64,000 bases of DNA from Meghimatium bilineatum (taxonomy: Eukaryota > Mollusca > Gastropoda > Stylommatophora > Philomycidae), in NCBI GenBank assembly GCA_034231615.1, contig CM067307.1, positions 5,132,647 to 5,196,646 on the forward strand. Reading direction: 5' to 3'. The position numbers were made by a program, and so were the translations under genes. Below the pieces are notes generated by a model. That model was not told where the DNA came from, did no database searches, and saw nothing but the letters and a program-made list of their open reading frames with translations. Shown piece by piece: positions 1-11,449 of the stretch; the first letter of the stretch is position 1; every line of letters begins with the position of its first letter.

Positions 1-1160
1 ATATCTCCCGACACAAACAACATCAACCATATTTTAAATTATAACTTTTATAATTATTAATTGTTTAATTTATAACTAATTCTAACCCTAACCCCCATTC
101 CTAATTTAAATACTAATTCCAAATTAATATGCCTTTGCAATTAATATACATTAATTTTAAATACAAATTCTATTAATCACACTGCAAAGATACCTCGAAA
201 CTAGAGCAAAAGTGAAGAAAAAAAAGAAACTTGCTCCATGTTTTGTTTACAACGGAAAATTCGAAGCAAATGTTAATGAAATGCAATCTTCCTGGATAAA
301 TATATCATATTAATAAATCCAATAAGTTATTGATAGGATTACTTATCTAATCACATAAACTACTCTCCAATAATCTATCATCAGAACCCAAATTGTATCC
401 ATTGCACATCAGGGCCGATGAACGTTCTAACAATTTGTTGGTTAAAAGAAAAACAAAACCTGTGTTACAGAAACAGTACAACAGTAAACATTTACGATTA
501 CCAAATCTAGTTACAAGAACGAAGAGATATTCTTAAAATCGGTTATCACACCGCCCGGATATTATTTGTCCATTGAAATTTGATTAGATTTCGGAGAAGG
601 TAGGTCACGAATTGCATGATGGTCTTTTTTATGCAATCTTGCCTACTTTTTTTTCGCCATTGGTGACCGTCATGTGAATCAAGAAACTCTAAGCAAAATA
701 TGTTTTTGGCAACATATTAATTTGTGTTTACAGTCATCAATTGTTATTTATATAAACATTACCATATCTTAAAGTTGTTTGATTACTGCATTTAGTGTGT
801 TAGATGAAAATTATTTGTAGCGAGATAATATAAAACATCCACTACCATTGTTATGTGCCATTAAAACATTTTCGGTCGGCAAGAAGAAAGTAGATTTGCT
901 GAAAATTATTGTAATTTGAAATAACACGAGACTTATTTCTGTCGTTTTTATAACAATATGATATTATTAAACCCATAATAATTAATTTTCCATCAACTGA
1001 TGATATGGAAATAATTATTGAAACGTTAGAACTATGTATCAAGCAGGACATGCATCAGAAATGTATCACGAAAATGATAGTAACGATATAGACATTATTG
1101 CTGTTAGTGAATGTAGATGAACAGGTGTAGTCGAGAAAACCTTCAATCTGAAACAAAAAC
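1..1160. other. AT-rich DNA, nothing identified
   Basis: No exon with matching splice sites, no repeat array and no recognisable transposon protein was found here. The missing last exon of the TNF-like gene would lie to the left of base 3034. I looked for a glycine-rich, hydrophobic domain end on the minus strand in this stretch and did not find one. Confidence 0.4.
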
Positions 1161-1328
1161 CATCATATACACTGGCAGGACTGATGACCATCATATACCC
1201 AGGTAGGACTGATGACCATCATATACCCAGGTAGGACTGATGACCATCATATACCCAGGTAGGACTGATGACCATCATATACCCAGGTAGGACTGATGAC
1301 CATCATATACACTGGCAGGACTGATGGC
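1161..1328. repeat. 28-bp tandem repeat, 6 copies
   Basis: Units begin at 1161, 1189, 1217, 1245, 1273 and 1301, each starting catcatatac. The first and last copies share one variant (actggcagg) and the four inner copies another (cccaggtagg). From 1329 to about 1840 nothing further was recognised. Confidence 0.95.
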
Positions 1329-1853
1329 CATTATTCAGACAGCGGCGTGATCTTAATGACAAAAGTTGCAAATTCCCGTATCAGTTGGGAACCAGTCAAC
1401 GGGAGATTGATATCAGTTCGTTACCAGACGAGATTCTGCAAGCTGACAACTATTCAACGTTATGCGACAGCTCACGATTCTCTTGATGATACAAAGAAAC
1501 ATCTTAAGAATTGATGAAAAACATCTTAAGAATTGATGAAATAATATCAACAAGATATCAAAGCATGACATCATGGTGGGATAATGGGTGATATCAATGT
1601 CAAGGTAGGAGACAACAACGATGGAATACAAAGATATCTTGGTAATCATGGTATAGGAGATATGATTCAAAAATGGTGAAAGATTAATAGAGATGTGAAA
1701 TGTTCAACCTTGTTATAATCAAGCTGGCATACCTGGAAATGTCGATAATATGTACTTACCGCGCAAAACTGAAATCCAACAGGTAAATCAAAGAATATGG
1801 TAATAATGAAGTTTTGCTAATCACCCAAGACACACATAATGACATACACTAAT

Positions 1854-1885
1854 TAACGTTTCGACTAAAAGGCCTTTATCAAGTC
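1854..1885 (-). ncRNA. Hammerhead-like motif of Penelope-type element
   Basis: Read on the minus strand the segment has ttgataaaggcc, a short loop, then agtcgaaacgtt. The order TGATRA, stem, GAAACGT is that of the hammerhead ribozymes described in Penelope-like elements. The core TTGATAA departs from the catalytic CTGATGA, so this copy is probably inactive. It lies about 200 bp downstream, on the same strand, of a Penelope-like coding remnant, which fits the known element layout. Confidence 0.35.
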
Positions 1886-2069
1886 AAAAATTAAAAAAAA
1901 ATTAAAACATACAACAGAAAACGGACAGTAAGGATATGGACGTTCTCAACGGCATGTGTAATATAGACTAGCCGGAAGAGTTGAAACGACACCGGACACG
2001 GATATACAAAAATGACTATATACATGTGACACGAAACAAACAGAAACTATGGAACAACCAGAATCATAC

Positions 2070-2215
2070 ATGAGACAGTCGCTAATTGATGCCGTCGGGT
2101 GTAAAAGTAGGATATTGGTAAATGTAGCTGGTCTCAAGCGCAAGGCGAGTCCGGTCGTCAGAGAAGCACGAGTTAATGGCCGTAACCTGAATGTCCTGGG
2201 CCATTCATGTAGCAC
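2070..2215 (-). pseudogene. Penelope-like element, C-terminal remnant
   Basis: The DNA closely matches the segment at 15738-15862, which encodes the end of a Penelope-like endonuclease region (shared stretches include gatgccgtcgggt and taacctgaatg). Only the last 45 to 50 codons remain. The piece records a second insertion of the same family. From 2216 to 3030 nothing else was recognised. Confidence 0.6.
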
Positions 2216-3033
2216 ATATCCAACCTTGTTATAAGCTAGCTGGATAGCCTGGAAATGAGAAAGCAGATTGCCTAAGGAGGGAACTGCTGATGATCAACCA
2301 CATGGGCCAATAACTTTACCATCAAAAGAAACATGATAAAAAAAAAATAGAAAACCAGCTCCAACACAAGATGACTACCAAATTATGAACAGACCAGACC
2401 AAGCTGTCATTCTGAGCCACAGAGTAGGACACAACCTGAACTCAAAGCAGAACTCCGCAGCCACATGTATACAAAGCAGAACTCCGCAGCCACATGTATA
2501 CAAAGTTCAAGATTGGGTAAGGGTATTTCAGACAGCAGAGCATATTTTTCAGATATGCCCGGAATATGAAATGCTGAAGCATATACACTGGCCCAGAGAA
2601 ATAAAATTAGAAGATAAATTTAGCGAACCTGTGTACGAATTAAAAAACAAGTCAGGTTTATAGAAGATACAAAATTTCAGATATAAGCATGTTCCAGCCA
2701 AATGAAAGAAGGAGAAGAACAATAAGAACTAAATTAAACAGACTGAGAAGTCACTTTTACAGCTTATTGCTTGTTAATCGACGTTATTGTACCCCAGGCA
2801 ATCACATTAGTGTTCTGACTCTCCCAACAGTTGTAAATTAATAATATAATTAGATAACATCGAGGAATTCTAGAAAACAAAATTTAGTAGACAGAAAACA
2901 GGATTTGAATAAGCTCCATTCAACTGCACTAAAATAGCGTCATATTTTCTTTTCTTGGAATCATGCTAAATTTATGTTCAAGGAAACACGCGGTGAATAT
3001 AAACGGAAGAAAACTGGACTGTTTTCTACTTAC

Positions 3034-3151
3034 CAATATACGATGTCTGTTGGTGTTTGCTGGATTTTTGACTTGCAGTGTGGGTGGTTTGGAGCAGTAC
3101 ACCGCTGTCTGCTGGGTTGTTTGGACTTTCGCGATGAACAAACTGATTCCA
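3034..3151 (-). CDS. TNF-like ligand, exon 7 of the model (domain, part 3)
   Basis: This exon encodes 39 residues plus one base, starting WNQFVHRESP and ending QQTSYI before a split glycine codon. The donor ATTG|GTAAGT is strong. The acceptor ends CTCCAGCAG, so starts at 3154 (one extra glutamine) or 3151 are both possible. In TNF domains this segment corresponds to the strands before the conserved glycine-containing turn. The phase enters at 0, as the preceding exon requires. The assignment rests on phase, splice sites and a loose fit to the family. Confidence 0.6.
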
Positions 3152-3214
3152 CTGCTGGAGAATTTGAGAATAGTAATTAGCATTATTGATAATCCAGTCA
3201 CAGGTAAAGGTATG

Positions 3215-3658
3215 TCCCATGGCAGCAACCTGCCGTTGGGCATGAATGTAACAGTTCAGGTACGTAGCAGCTGTTACTATTAGGTGGGTTTGGGGGGATT
3301 CCATACCTTGCAGTATTTACCTTTCGCAAATCATGAGTCAGGTACCCATTTACAGCTGGATCAATTGGAAGAATGGTCGTGTTAGGCGAGATATCACGAG
3401 CAGGATGTTTTTATGTCCACACGTGGTTTCGAACCTGGCCCGCTGTAACCTTGCGGTTGTAAGCATGCTCTCTATCAACTAGGCTAGAACCTGGCCATCT
3501 GTAACCCGGAGACAGTAAACAACCTCTCTATCAACTAGGCTAGAACCTGGCCATCTGTAACCCGGAGACAGTAAACAAGCTCTCTATCAACTAGGCTAGA
3601 ACCTGGCCATCTGTAACCAGTAAACAAGCTCACTATCAACTAGGCTACCGTGCTCCTC
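3215..3658 (-). mobile_element. tRNA-headed SINE, family A, with expanded head
   Basis: On the minus strand the element begins ggagcacggtagcctagttg, a tRNA-like A-box region, and its body matches copies at 40347, 47172 and 54566 (shared words: tgtaaatgggtacc, catgagtta, tagttgctgc). The head region is present as three tandem copies of about 56 bp between roughly 3483 and 3650, unlike the other copies. It is inserted between exons 6 and 7 of the TNF-like gene. Confidence 0.75.
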
Positions 3659-3689
3659 CCACAGTTAGAATGATTAGAGTTGCTTTATT

Positions 3690-4372
3690 ACGCAATCATA
3701 TGTGAAATTACTCAATCATGGGTGAAAGTATTCAATCATGGGTGAAAGTATTCAATCATTGGTGAAAGTATTCAATCATGGGTGACAGTACTCAATCATA
3801 TGTGAAATTACTCAATCATGGGTGACAGTACTCAATCATATGTGAAAGTATTCAAACATGGGTGATAGTACTCAAACATGGGTGAATACTCAATCATGGG
3901 TTAAATTACTCAAACATGGGTGAATACTCAACCACGGGTTAAATTACTCAAACATGGGTGAATACTCAATCATGGATGACAGTACTCAAACATGGGAGAA
4001 TACTCAATCATGGATGAACACTCAATCATGGATGACAGTACTCACACATGGGTGAATACTCAATCATGGATGACAGTACTCAAACATGGGTGAATACTCA
4101 ATCATGGATGACAGTACTCAAACATGGGTGAATACTCAATCACGGATGACAGTACTCAAACATGGGTGAATACTCAATCATGGATGACAGTACTCAAACA
4201 TGGGTGAATACTCAATCATGGATGACAGTACTCAAACATGGGTGAATACTCAATCATGGATGACAGTACTCAAACATGGGTGAACACTCAATCATGGATG
4301 ACAGTACTCAAACATGGGTGAATACTCAATCATGGATGACAGTACTCAAACATGGGTGAATACTCAATCACA
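3690..4372. repeat. Minisatellite with 38-bp higher-order unit
   Basis: A short unit of the form tactcaatcatgggtgaaag changes at about 3960 into a regular 38-bp pair: caatcatggatgacagtact followed by caaacatgggtgaatact. About ten 38-bp copies are nearly identical, while the left part is diverged. This suggests recent expansion at the right end. Confidence 0.9.
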
Positions 4373-4534
4373 GCTGTTAAAATTCAATCTTGAGTAACGG
4401 TGGTGTAGTGTGTCTACTTTTAATACTCGTTCTGACAACGCAGTCAAATCTATTGAGTAACAGAGACAATTCTCCAATTAGATTTCCGGCATTCTGTTGT
4501 CAAGAGAACAGAGATGCATTGTGTCAGGTATCTC

Positions 4535-4832
4535 TTCCCCCCCCCCCCACCCCGGGGATCAGAGCATGACTTAGTACTATAAATTTTAACCAACTGCCAA
4601 AAAAAAAACTGTTAAATACTGCATGTTTCCTGCCAGGGAATTGCAGGAAGGAATTTTGTAGCTCTGCGACAAGTGTCGCGTGCTCTTGCTGTCGTTCTAG
4701 TACAGAGTCAGTTTTTACATTAACTCTAACCATCCGACAGAAAAAAATTCCCTGTCTTTACCGGGGATCTAACTCTGCACCTCACGGGCGTGAGATCAAC
4801 GCACTAACCTCTCGACCATGCGCCACAACAGG
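4535..4832 (-). mobile_element. tRNA-headed SINE, family B
   Basis: The minus strand starts with a tRNA-like head: gcgcatggtcgagaggttag, followed by a B-box-like segment agttagatcccc. The body contains gcaggaaacatgcagtattt. A related copy lies at 58670-58830. Long C runs flank it at 4539-4549 and 4843-4861. Confidence 0.65.
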
Positions 4833-5074
4833 TTGGTAAATTCCCCCCCCCCCCCCCCCCCAACGATTTTCCAACAAAAATATTTTCAACTGTTCATGAA
4901 AAAGGAGGAATCAAACAAGAATCTGGTTCAATGATTTCTTCTAAAGTTAACCCCCCCCCCCTTTTCCTTTCTTATTGAAGATGTATCCAAGACTCTGTAT
5001 CGCCTATGACAGTTGATACGCAACACGATGATGATGATAACTGAACTATTTTAATACATTGTACATTTTCTTAC

Positions 5075-5274
5075 CTGAGATTTAAATAAGTTAACAGGTG
5101 TGCTAAACTTTGGCGCCATGTGAACACTCAGGTAGACATAGTATAGTCCGGTGTACTGAATTTCAAGGGATGTGTTCAGTACAGTTACTCCAAGGGCATG
5201 TTCTGTGAGAGGATCGTCGTACTCATGATTGAACCTGGTCAAGAATGGGGTCGATCCCAGGTTGAACAGTGGCT
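5075..5274 (-). CDS. TNF-like ligand, exon 6 of the model (domain core)
   Basis: Two bases complete a glutamate codon, then 66 codons run from PLFNLGSTPF to NLFKSQ, followed by the donor CAG|GTAAGA. The acceptor is cattaatcag. It carries LEIQYTGLYYVYLS, which fits the TNF family pattern (hydrophobic, x, hydrophobic, three residues, G, hydrophobic, Y) at every position I recall except the last. VLNTS just before it is a possible N-glycosylation site. This is the main evidence for the family assignment. Confidence 0.8.
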
Positions 5275-5749
5275 CTGATTAATGAAAGTGTAATAATATG
5301 GCATGATTTATATGCATATACCAATCAATTAAGTAGGAGACCATGTTTCTTCACAACTCTCTGTCTCTTGTGTTGTTAATAAGCTCTGTTTGTAAACGTC
5401 TACCGTGCCACAATACTAGTCCATCGAGCAGCTTCTCTCTGTGTCGCCCCTTGTCTCTTCTCCCCTTGATCTTTCCAGATATGCACATACAGTGTGAGAG
5501 AAATGGAGTCAAGTATTCAGAAAGCAAACACAGTGGAAGAAAAATAGAATTAAGCTGTCAGAAATAAAACACAGTGACTTACAAACTTTGAGTATTACTT
5601 CCAAAAAGCCAACTACGTAAATTATGAACTTATACAAATTTTGAAACACACATTTATCCCGATGTAAACCAACAGGCATATCATAAATTCAATATTCATC
5701 CCAACATTATGTTTTCCATGTCAGACATGGACACTAACTAAAGAACACA

Positions 5750-6605
5750 AGAGAAAGGTTACTACGTGTGAAATGAGATGTCTAAGAAAAGCAGCAAACA
5801 GAACAAGAAGAGATCATGTGAGAAATGAGATTACAAGAACTGTTGGAACAACATCTGTGCTCAAATATATTGAAAAATAGAGACTGTAATGATTGGGCCA
5901 TTTAATGAGAATGAACCCTTCTCGGCTGCTAGAGCATACATCATGAAAATGGAAACATCAAGATACATAGGAAGACCAAGAATAAGGTGGATTGAAGGAG
6001 TTACACACATTCTGACACGGCGCAGCATTACTGCATATCAATCGACCAGACGTGCAATAGTCCGAAAACCGATCGACATTCAATCCTGCGACGCCTCACA
6101 GCATAGATAGAGAAAAGACAATAGAATAGAGATTGATAAACCGTTACTTTTCCATTCATAGACCAAGATGGAAATCTAAAGACAGATAATATCTACAATT
6201 TTTATACCAACACTCTGCTACCAATGTCACACATTGTCTCGCAGCAAGTCTCGCAGTAAAATCGTTACATATGAAATGAAGTGTCTGGTGAAAGATGTAA
6301 TGGTTATCAAACTAGATAAAATAAGAAATGAAAAGTACTAGGAAATGCGTAGTATAACATCATGTATTGAACATTTCAAAAGACGACAAGTAAAATGGTT
6401 AGGTCACCTTGTGAGAATGAGTTCAAACCAAATACCAATAAAAACATATAACAATATAATATCCGGATATAGAGTCAAAGGTAGTCAAGAAAAAGTGGAT
6501 AAAAAACATCAAAAGAACTTTAAAGAAACATGGACTCAACACAAACAAGTCGACACATCTAGCATTGGAATGACAAATGAGGTCCCCCCCCCCCCCAACG
6601 CTTAA
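5750..6605 (+). pseudogene. Two decayed LINE 3' coding fragments
   Basis: Two related pieces, about 5750-6030 and 6260-6560, encode the C-terminal end of a non-LTR retrotransposon. The first has KMETSRYIGRPRIRWIEGV, the second FKRRQVKWLGHLVRM. Both begin with similar DNA (acatgaaatga, gtctag/ggtga) and carry stops and frameshifts. They lie in the intron between TNF-like exons 9139-9237 and 5075-5274. Confidence 0.65.
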
Positions 6606-6739
6606 CGTCAAGTATAGATACGATCAACCATCATTCACTTGGGAAGACAACACAACACTGGCATCTCAGTATAGCGCATACGCTTATAACAAAATTATTT
6701 ATTTGAAACTTTTCAAACATAGTTTACTCTTTAATACAT

Positions 6740-6842
6740 ATAATTGTATATAACGAATTTTGGTTATTGCATATATATTTGGCTATTGCATATACATTCG
6801 GTCATCTTGGACCCAATTTGTTATAAAAGAATTGCACTGTAT
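6740..6842. mobile_element. Degenerate inverted-repeat MITE end
   Basis: The right part, acccaatttgttataaaa then gaattgcactgta, matches the terminal region of the MITE family seen at 14143, 36601 and 40963. The left part is diverged. Confidence 0.4.
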
Positions 6843-6965
6843 TATCATATATTAACTATTTTCTAACACGTTCTGGTATAAAGTCATGAGTTCACTCTAG
6901 GATTAGCCTTGAATACATATTTGTTCAATGTATTTTATCACATGTATCATCAGCGGCACCGACAT

Positions 6966-7345
6966 CATGACGACTACTATCACCACAACTACCATCGTTG
7001 ATACCATCATCACTACAACAATCATCACTACAACCATCATCACTACAACCATCATCACTACAACCATCATCACTACAACCATCATCACTACAACCATCAT
7101 CACTACAACCATCATCACTACAACAATCATCACTACAACCATCATCACTACAACCATCATCACTACAACCATCATCACTACAACCATCATCACTACAACC
7201 ATCATCACTACAACCATCATCACTACAACCATCATCACTACAACCATCATCACTACAACAATCATCACTACAACCATCATCACTACAACCATCATCACTA
7301 CAACCATCATCACTACAACCATCATCATCGCTTTCATCATTATTA
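6966..7345. repeat. 15-bp tandem repeat (atcatcactacaacc)
   Basis: About 22 copies, three of them with acaaca in place of acaacc. Because 15 is a multiple of three, both strands stay open, giving artificial runs of Thr-Ile or Met-Val. Confidence 0.95.
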
Positions 7346-7387
7346 TCATCATCAAGTTCAGTAAAGTCCGGAGAATGGTGATGAAGT

Positions 7388-8545
7388 CATCCAATCATTA
7401 CTTCCACTCTACACTCATCCAATCATTACTTCCACTCTACACTCATCCAATCATTACTTCCACTCTACACTCATCCAATCATTACTTCCACTCTACACTC
7501 ATCCAATCATTACTTCCACTCTACACTCATCCAATCATTACTTCCACTCTACACTCATCCAATCATTACTTCCACTCTACACTCATCCAATCATTACTTC
7601 CACTCTACACTCATCCAATCATTACTTCCACTCTACACTCATCCAATCATTGCTGCACTCTACACTCATCCAATCATTACTTCCACTCTACACTCATCCA
7701 ATCATTGCCTGCACTCTACACTCATCCAATCATTACTTCCACTCTACACTCATCCAATCATTACTTCCACTCTACACTCATCCAATCATTACTTCCACTC
7801 TACACTCATCCAATCATTACTTCCACTCTACACTCATCCAATCATTACTTCCACTCTACACTCATCCAATCATTGCCTGCACTCTACACTCATCCAATCA
7901 TTACTTCCACTCTACACTCATTCAATCATTGCCTGCACTCTACACTCATCCAATCATAACTTCCACTCTACACTCATCCAATCATTACTTCCATTCTACA
8001 CTCATCCAATCATTGCCTGCACTCTACACTCATCCAATCATTACCTGCACTCTACACTCATCCAATCATTGCCTGCACTCTACACTCATCCAACCATTAC
8101 TTCCATTCTACACTCATCCAATCATTGCCTGCACTCTACACTCATCCAATCATTGCCTGCACTCTACACTCATCCAATCATTACTTCCATTCTACACTCA
8201 TCCAATCATTACTTCCACTCTACACTCATCCAATCATTGCCTGCACTCTACACTCATCCAATCATTGCCTGCACTCTACACTCATCCAATCATTACTTCC
8301 ATTCTACACTCATCCAATCATTGCCTGCACTCTACACTCATCCAATCATTACTTCCACTCTACACTCATCCAATCATTGCCTGCACTCTACACTCATCCA
8401 ACCATTACTTCCATTCTACACTCATCCAACCATTACTTCCATTCTACACTCATCCAATCATTACTTCCATTCTACACTCATCCAATCATTGCCTGCACTC
8501 TACACTCATCCAATCATTGTTGCACTCTACACTGTTGCCATGTGA
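7388..8545. repeat. 28-bp minisatellite, about 41 copies
   Basis: The unit is tccaatcatt, then acttcca or gcctgca, then ctctacactca. The left third is nearly all the acttcca type. To the right the two types interleave, with a further ctct/ttct change. All three forward frames are open because 28 leaves remainder one and the unit has no stop in any frame. From 8546 to 9050 nothing was recognised. Confidence 0.95.
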
Positions 8546-9056
8546 TTAGTCAATTCTGATACTGGCACTGAAATCAGTCAATCACATCACTGCATTGTTA
8601 CCTGTTCACAATATACAAGGGGTCAAATAATGTTGTTCTGCACTGAATTTGGAATGGAATTATGTTGATTATCACGTTTTTGAAAGATATGTATTTCCAC
8701 AATCCAGTGTACAGTGCGAATCAGCAGATTACTGTTATATGCGGGACTAACATTTATTAGCTGACCATGAAATAACATTGTCGTGCTACGAGCCACTTTA
8801 CCCCATACGTGACTGATATTAGCAGTAGTAGTTTTTTCCCCATAAATGTTGTATCAATAACTTCATACAGATCGGTACTAAATACTTTAAATGCATATAT
8901 TGTAGTGTTACCAGCATTGTAAACTATTTAGCAGCAACCATATAGACAACCTGCTTGAATAAATAGCTCGATTGGGAAGGAAATAAATAAAAGTTTGCTG
9001 ATGGCAACAGGAGAAATATAATGCGACAGAAAATGAATGTTTCTCCTTGAAGTCAG

Positions 9057-9134
9057 GATCGTGTACACAAGAACACCGTGTTTAAATAAATGATCCATGA
9101 TCGTGTACACAAGAACACCGTGTATAAATGATCC
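9057..9134. repeat. Two-copy repeat beginning inside the donor of exon 9139-9237
   Basis: Two copies of about 38 to 40 bp (gatcgtgtacacaagaacac to aaatgatcc). The right copy ends at base 9134, only four bases inside the intron from the donor of the TNF-like exon. Confidence 0.85.
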
Positions 9135-9138
9135 TTAC

Positions 9139-9237
9139 CTGTTAAATTCATTTGAAGTTCACTGTTTGCAAGCAACTGTTTGTGCGCTGATATTTGTTTT
9201 AGCTTCATCTTTGAATCGTGGTCCTTGAACTTGGGAA
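9139..9237 (-). CDS. TNF-like ligand, exon 5 of the model (start of domain)
   Basis: 99 bases, entering and leaving in phase 1, encode PKFKDHDSKMKLKQ followed by ISAHKQLLANSELQMNLT. The acceptor is tccatccattag and the donor AACAG|GTAAGG. The segment ISAHK corresponds in position to the first strand of TNF domains, where a histidine near the start is common, and NLT is a possible N-glycosylation site. It joins to the exon at 5075-5274 through a split glutamate codon. Confidence 0.65.
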
Positions 9238-9304
9238 CTAATGGATGGATAAAAAAAAAAAAAGGGTTTTTATGTGCATATTATATTTTAAATAGGAAAT
9301 ATAA

Positions 9305-9385
9305 TTTAAGGATGGAGCGCGTGACCGTACGGCTAGAACTCCTGCCTCAGCAACTCTGAGGTTCCCGGTTAAATCCACGGTTGAA
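9305..9385 (+). mobile_element. tRNA-like SINE head
   Basis: The segment ggagcgcgtgaccgtacggc, followed about 40 bases later by ggttcccggttaaatcc, looks like the A and B box of a tRNA-derived SINE. Its body is not clearly delimited. Confidence 0.45.
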
Positions 9386-9546
9386 ACAAGGATTCTAATT
9401 TTTTTGTCTTTTTGTTTTCGTCACGGCGACAGTTCTGGCAAAACGGCAACTATTTCCACTGACAAAAACACTTCACTGCACTCCTTATCAGGAAAACACT
9501 CAGTAATAAGTTTTATAATTTTAACTCTGCTTTTTTCCGTTATTCA

Positions 9547-9658
9547 ATGTCTACACCGTCAGACAAGTCTTATGTTCTCTACTTGATGTCTACACCGCCA
9601 GACAAGTCTTATGTTCTCTACTTGATGTCTACACCTTCAGACAAGTCTTTTGTTCTAG
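9547..9658. repeat. 39-bp tandem repeat, 3 copies
   Basis: Unit gtctacaccgtcagacaag then tcttatgttctctacttgat. The copies differ by single bases. Confidence 0.9.
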
Positions 9659-9667
9659 TACGCAATA

Positions 9668-10140
9668 TCTAGAAACCTGTCAGAGAATCTATGGAACTTG
9701 TAAACTTATCTGGTCTTGAAACCTGTCAGACAATCTATGGAATATGCAAACTTACCTGATCTAGAAACCTGTCAGACAATCTATGGAACAAGTAAACTTA
9801 CCTGGTCTAGAAACCTGTCAGACAATCTATGGAACAAGTAAACTTACCTGGTCTAGAAATCTTTCAGATAATCTATGGAATATGCAAACTTACCTGGTCT
9901 AGAAATCTGTCAGATAATCTATGGAACTTGTAAACTTATCTGGTCTTGAAACCTGTCAGACAATCTATGGAATATGCAAACTTACCTGGTCTAGAAACCT
10001 GTCAGACAATCTATAGAATATGCAAACTTACCTGGTCTAGACACCTGTCAGATAATCTATGGAACATGTAAACTTACCTGGTCTAGACACCTGTCAGATA
10101 ATCTATGGAACATGTAATCCTACCTGGTCTAGACACCTGT
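9668..10140. repeat. 46-bp minisatellite carrying a splice donor in every unit
   Basis: Ten units of ctagaaacctgtcagacaat plus ctatggaacaagtaaactta plus cctggt. On the minus strand each unit holds the last bases of the TNF-like mini-exon (gtgtctagaccag) followed by GTAAGT. Eight units keep a GT donor; two (near 9709 and 9939) have ATAAGT. The right-most unit contains the donor used in the model. Confidence 0.92.
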
Positions 10141-10151
10141 TCCCGCATGAT
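10124..10151 (-). CDS. TNF-like ligand, exon 4 of the model (28-bp mini-exon)
   Basis: Acceptor ttattttatttcag, exon of 28 bases encoding IMREQVSRP plus one base, donor CCAG|GTAGGA. It enters at phase 0 and leaves at phase 1, which is exactly what the neighbouring exons need. The match of phases and the good acceptor support it despite its size. The donor is the first of ten tandem copies. Confidence 0.6.
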
Positions 10152-10434
10152 CTGAAATAAAATAACATAGAACAACTGTTTTCTTTTCTTGCCATTTTAT
10201 TTTTAATGTATATTCTATTTATGTCCACCTTTCACTTCTCTACTACCCATTATCACCTTTGCTGCTCTCTTCTTCTTCTTCATCATTCGATCTCTTTGTT
10301 CCCATTATCTAATTATCATTTATCGTCTATCATTTCTAAAGCTATATGCTCAACACAGCGTTTCTCAAATTGCGAATATGCTAAAATTCCGTTTCTCAAA
10401 ATTGGTGGTGTACTCTAGGGTTATATACAAATAT

Positions 10435-11262
10435 ACAAACGCTGACTACCACGCTTTAAACATAGGTGGATACCTAATCCCGGAACTACGCTACGCAGAC
10501 GACACAGTGCTTCTTTCAAACGATATAAAGGGATTGGAACAACTAATCAAGAACACAAAGAAATATAGCGAAGCACAAAACTTCTATTTAAACACGCAGA
10601 AAAACAAAAATCATGTCAACAGATATAACATCACAACAAAAAAATCAGAATAGACAATACCGAGATAGAATGTGTGGATAAATTTGAATACTTAGGAGCA
10701 AACATCAACGGTGCAGGAGACTGCATGGCAGAAATAAGGAAGAGATTGGCAATGGCATATTGCAAAATAACACGGTTGAAAAACATATGGAAATACAACA
10801 AAATAGAAACGAAAGTGCTAATGTTACGAACTTTTATTTTTCCGGTTGCAACATACGGCTGTGAAACATGGACCCTAAGTAAAAACAGCGGCAAAGAGGA
10901 TCAACGTCTTCGAGCTGAAATGCTACAGAAAGATACTTAGAATATCATGGAAGGAACAAAACTCAGATATTATAAACACATTGAAGATTCCAGAGTGTTG
11001 GTTACTAAACACAATAGCAGAAAGAAAAACTACGCCTGTTTGGTCATACAAAGAGACACAACTGTTTAGAAAGACAAATAATGGAGGGGAGAGAACCTGG
11101 GAAAAAGGAGAAAGGGCAGACCAAGAAGACGATGGACTGACGACATTAAAGATAACATGAATACATCGCTAGAAAATGCAAGCCACATCGCCCAAGACAG
11201 AGAGAGGTTCAGAGAGTTCATTGAGAAGACAACGTTCTGGAAGGAATACGTCACATGACCAC
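10435..11262 (+). pseudogene. LINE reverse transcriptase, 5' truncated
   Basis: A non-LTR retrotransposon fragment. It begins just before the catalytic motif in ELRYADDTVLLSNDIKG, then continues after frameshifts with KFEYLGANINGAGDC, VATYGCETWTLSKN and ends near FIEKTTFWKEYVT. The order of motifs (YADD, then the YGCETW region, then the C-terminal tail) is that of jockey/RTE-type elements. Several stops and frame changes make it dead. It is inserted in the TNF-like intron, antisense to that gene. Confidence 0.85.
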
Positions 11263-11449
11263 CCTAGGGTTCCACAAAATAATGTTAAGGGTTCCCCGAG
11301 ACATAAGAAATGTTTATGAGCGCAATAAATATATTTGAAGCTTTTTATATTTCCAAATTTTCTATTCATAATTGTATGATAATATTATCGTTTATATCAC
11401 ATTTTAATTGGATTCACCTTATTATTTATCCACATTGACAACTAGACGA

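Noticed and set aside
79..98. Telomere-like ctaaccctaaccc
   Set aside because: Only two units in AT-rich DNA; no array.
6903..7959. Long open frames of Met-Val or Thr-Ile repeats
   Set aside because: They are translations of the 15-bp and 28-bp tandem repeats; no splice context or unique coding sequence.
7388..8545. CRISPR-like array of regular repeats
   Set aside because: There are no unique spacers; it is a plain minisatellite in animal DNA.
9305..9385. Functional tRNA gene
   Set aside because: The stems do not close into a cloverleaf by eye; A and B box similarity fits a SINE head better.
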